A program made the position numbers and the translations under genes. DNA of 8,676 nt from Bifidobacteriaceae bacterium. Its GTDB lineage: Bacteria > Actinomycetota > Actinomycetes > Actinomycetales > WQXJ01. The stretch is taken from the NCBI GenBank assembly GCA_031278675.1, contig JAITJY010000292.1:1-8676 (forward strand). The letters are read 5' to 3'. Each line of letters begins with the position of its first letter. The stretch's first letter is position 1. The notes under the pieces are model-generated. The model saw only the letters and a list, made by a program, of their open reading frames with translations, was not told where the DNA came from and made no database searches. This document shows, in pieces, positions 7,439-8,676 of the stretch.

Positions 7439-8541
7439 ACCAAGGCGAGACCAGGACCAGCGGGTCCGCCCGCGACTTAGGCGGCGGGGCGCAGGCGGAC
7501 AGCCAGTCGGCCCCGAAACCGGTCAGGCTAACGCGGGCAGGGCGCAGTGAGGCGGCGCGCCGCCTGGACCGGGCTCACGGCGCGCTAGCGGGGCTGGCCT
7601 TGGGGGACGCATTGGGGATGCCAACACAGTCGATGCCGCGTTCGGCGATCGCTCAGCGCTTCGGGGAGATCACGTCCCTGTTGGACGCTCCACCCGACCA
7701 ACCGGTCGCCCCAGGCCTAGCGGCCGGTACGGTAACGGATGACACGGAACAGGCGCTCCTGCTGGCCCGCCTCATAATCGCCGGCGGCGGCGCGGTCTCA
7801 CCCGAGGCGTGGGTGGGCGAACTGCGTGACTGGGAACAGAAAATGATCGCGCGCGGCTCACATGACCTGCTGGGGCCGTCCACCAAGACCGCGCTCGCGG
7901 CGCTGCGCCAAGGAGTCGACCAGGCTGAGGCCGGCCGTCTGGGGGCAACCAACGGCGCCGCGATGCGGATCACACCGGTCGGGATTGCGTACCGGCCCGG
8001 TCACCGGCTGTGGGACCGGGTCCGCGCCATCACCGCAGTGACGCACGGCACCAATCTGGGCTTGGCTGGCGCCTATGCGGTGGCTGCAGCCGTCTCTCAG
8101 GGGGTCGAAGGAGCCGTGGTCTGGGACGCCGTGATCGCGGGGATCGCGGCCGCGCACTTCGGGGCGCAACACGGTAGCTGGGTGGCGGGGGCCGACATCG
8201 GCGCGCGGTTCGACGCACTTGCGCCGCTGGGACGGCCGCTCACTGATTCGGCCTTTGCCGCGTTCCTCTACGAGGTGGTCGGCACGTCGGTCGCCTCACA
8301 AGAGTCGGTGGTGGCGGCGTTCTTGCTGGCCGACCGCTACGCCGACGCCCCGTTCGAGGCCCTCCAGGTGGCCGCTGGGCTGGGTGGTGATACGGACACG
8401 ATCGGGGCGATCGCCGGGGCGATCCTCGGGTCCGCTATCGGGGTAAGCGCCTTTCCCGCGCCGCTGATCAGCCAGATTGAGGCAGTCAACGGCTTGGCTT
8501 TGGGCCAGGTCGCGGCGCAGTTGGTCGCGTTGCGCTCATGA
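7435..8541 (+). CDS. ADP-ribosylglycohydrolase-family (DraG/ARH, YegU-like) enzyme
   Basis: A 368-residue cytoplasmic protein of the all-helical ARH fold. It shows the first motif GALAGLALGDALGMPTQ (49-65), the metal-binding TDDTEQ (T101, D102, D103), TNGAAMRITPVG (172-183), an HG motif at 204-205, and the second metal site GGDTDTIGAIAG (D319, D321, T322). All expected ligands for the two Mg ions are present, so it should be active. Family members hydrolyse N-glycosidic bonds of ADP-ribose on proteins, or of related small ribosides. Its place between a GntR regulator and a PfkB kinase matches E. coli yegU and points to a small-molecule catabolic role more than to protein de-modification (inference). 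The first ~40 residues are a Ser/Gly/Gln-rich extension outside the fold. The GTG start overlaps the gntR stop (GTGA); a weak GGGA lies 7 bases upstream, suggesting translational coupling. It overlaps the kinase gene by 4 bp (ATGA). Confidence 0.93.
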   Translation: MNQGETRTSGSARDLGGGAQADSQSAPKPVRLTRAGRSEAARRLDRAHGALAGLALGDALGMPTQSMPRSAIAQRFGEITSLLDAPPDQPVAPGLAAGTVTDDTEQALLLARLIIAGGGAVSPEAWVGELRDWEQKMIARGSHDLLGPSTKTALAALRQGVDQAEAGRLGATNGAAMRITPVGIAYRPGHRLWDRVRAITAVTHGTNLGLAGAYAVAAAVSQGVEGAVVWDAVIAGIAAAHFGAQHGSWVAGADIGARFDALAPLGRPLTDSAFAAFLYEVVGTSVASQESVVAAFLLADRYADAPFEALQVAAGLGGDTDTIGAIAGAILGSAIGVSAFPAPLISQIEAVNGLALGQVAAQLVALRS

Positions 8542-8676
8542 ATCCGGAGGCGCCGGGGCGCTTGATCCACACCGGGCAGGTGGTTGTTGACCTGGTGTTG
8601 CGCGTCGCCCGGGTGCCGCAGGTGGGCGCGGAGGAGTTGGCCCACGCGCAGGGTGCTGCGGCTGGCGGTGGTTTCA
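8538..8676 (+). CDS. PfkB-family carbohydrate/nucleoside kinase (YegV-like), 3' partial
   Basis: Only the first 46 codons lie in the window. The translation contains IHTGQVVVDLVLRVARVPQV followed by GAEELAHAQGAAAGGGF. This is the ribokinase/PfkB N-terminal pattern: a first beta strand ending in D, the V-x-x-V-P-x-x-G-x-E turn, and the Gly-rich GGGF(N) motif that contacts the sugar. The ATG at 8538 overlaps the hydrolase stop by 4 bp. A TTG at 8562 is a serious alternative start, because it has GGAGG at 8546-8550 and would place the first strand right at the N-terminus, as is common in the family. The catalytic GAGD motif lies outside the window. The enzyme would phosphorylate a sugar or nucleoside with ATP, probably a product of the hydrolase reaction (inference). 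Confidence 0.85.
   Translation, partial: MNPEAPGRLIHTGQVVVDLVLRVARVPQVGAEELAHAQGAAAGGGF
8546..8550 (+). promoter_or_regulatory. GGAGG ribosome binding site bearing on the kinase start
   Basis: GGAGG lies 6 bases inside the kinase frame if ATG 8538 is used, and 11 bases before TTG 8562. The ATG itself has no clear Shine-Dalgarno sequence and would depend on coupling to the preceding gene. The site therefore favours, or adds, initiation at TTG 8562. Confidence 0.45.

Noticed and set aside
1..8676. CRISPR arrays, tRNA or rRNA genes, insertion sequences, phage genes
   Set aside because: No regularly spaced repeats, cloverleaf-like sequences, transposase motifs or terminal inverted repeats were seen; coding density leaves only the 79-bp gap at 6601-6679.

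Overview
The window comes from a high-GC Gram-positive bacterium, almost certainly an actinomycete (Actinomycetota). G+C is roughly two-thirds by eye. The large surface protein ends in a sortase signal (LPLTG, hydrophobic segment, RRRR). Genes are tightly packed with 4-bp stop/start overlaps and GTG starts, and one promoter looks leaderless. Genus cannot be fixed from the sequence.

Bases 1-6600 hold the 3' part of a very large exported adhesin-like protein. The frame is already open at base 1, so the true start and signal peptide lie to the left. The visible ~2,200 residues are about 20 consecutive Ig-like beta-sandwich domains. Most are of the invasin/Big_1 type, with a D-x-x-G-N hook. They are followed by two 'bacterial Ig' domains with D-x-AGN hooks, one more beta domain, a Pro/Thr/Ser wall-spanning linker and the cell-wall sorting signal. 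Domains 11-13 and 15-17 look like two copies of a three-domain block. All 16 cysteines fall in eight local pairs.

Bases 6601-6679 are a short intergenic region. It has a possible hairpin terminator for the adhesin, a small TTTACGTAAA palindrome, a promoter (TTGACA, 18 bp, TACACC), and the left end of a 20-bp near-perfect palindrome that runs over the next start codon. The palindrome core GTCTAGAC matches the operator pattern known for HutC-type GntR regulators.

Bases 6680-8676 are a separate operon: a GntR/HutC regulator, an ADP-ribosylglycohydrolase-family enzyme, and the start of a PfkB-family sugar/nucleoside kinase cut by the window edge. Each gene overlaps the next by 4 bp. The trio resembles E. 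coli yegW-yegU-yegV. The simplest reading is a self-repressed catabolic or salvage operon: the hydrolase cleaves an N-glycosidic (ribosyl-type) bond, the kinase phosphorylates a product, and the regulator senses a related ligand. The substrate is unknown.
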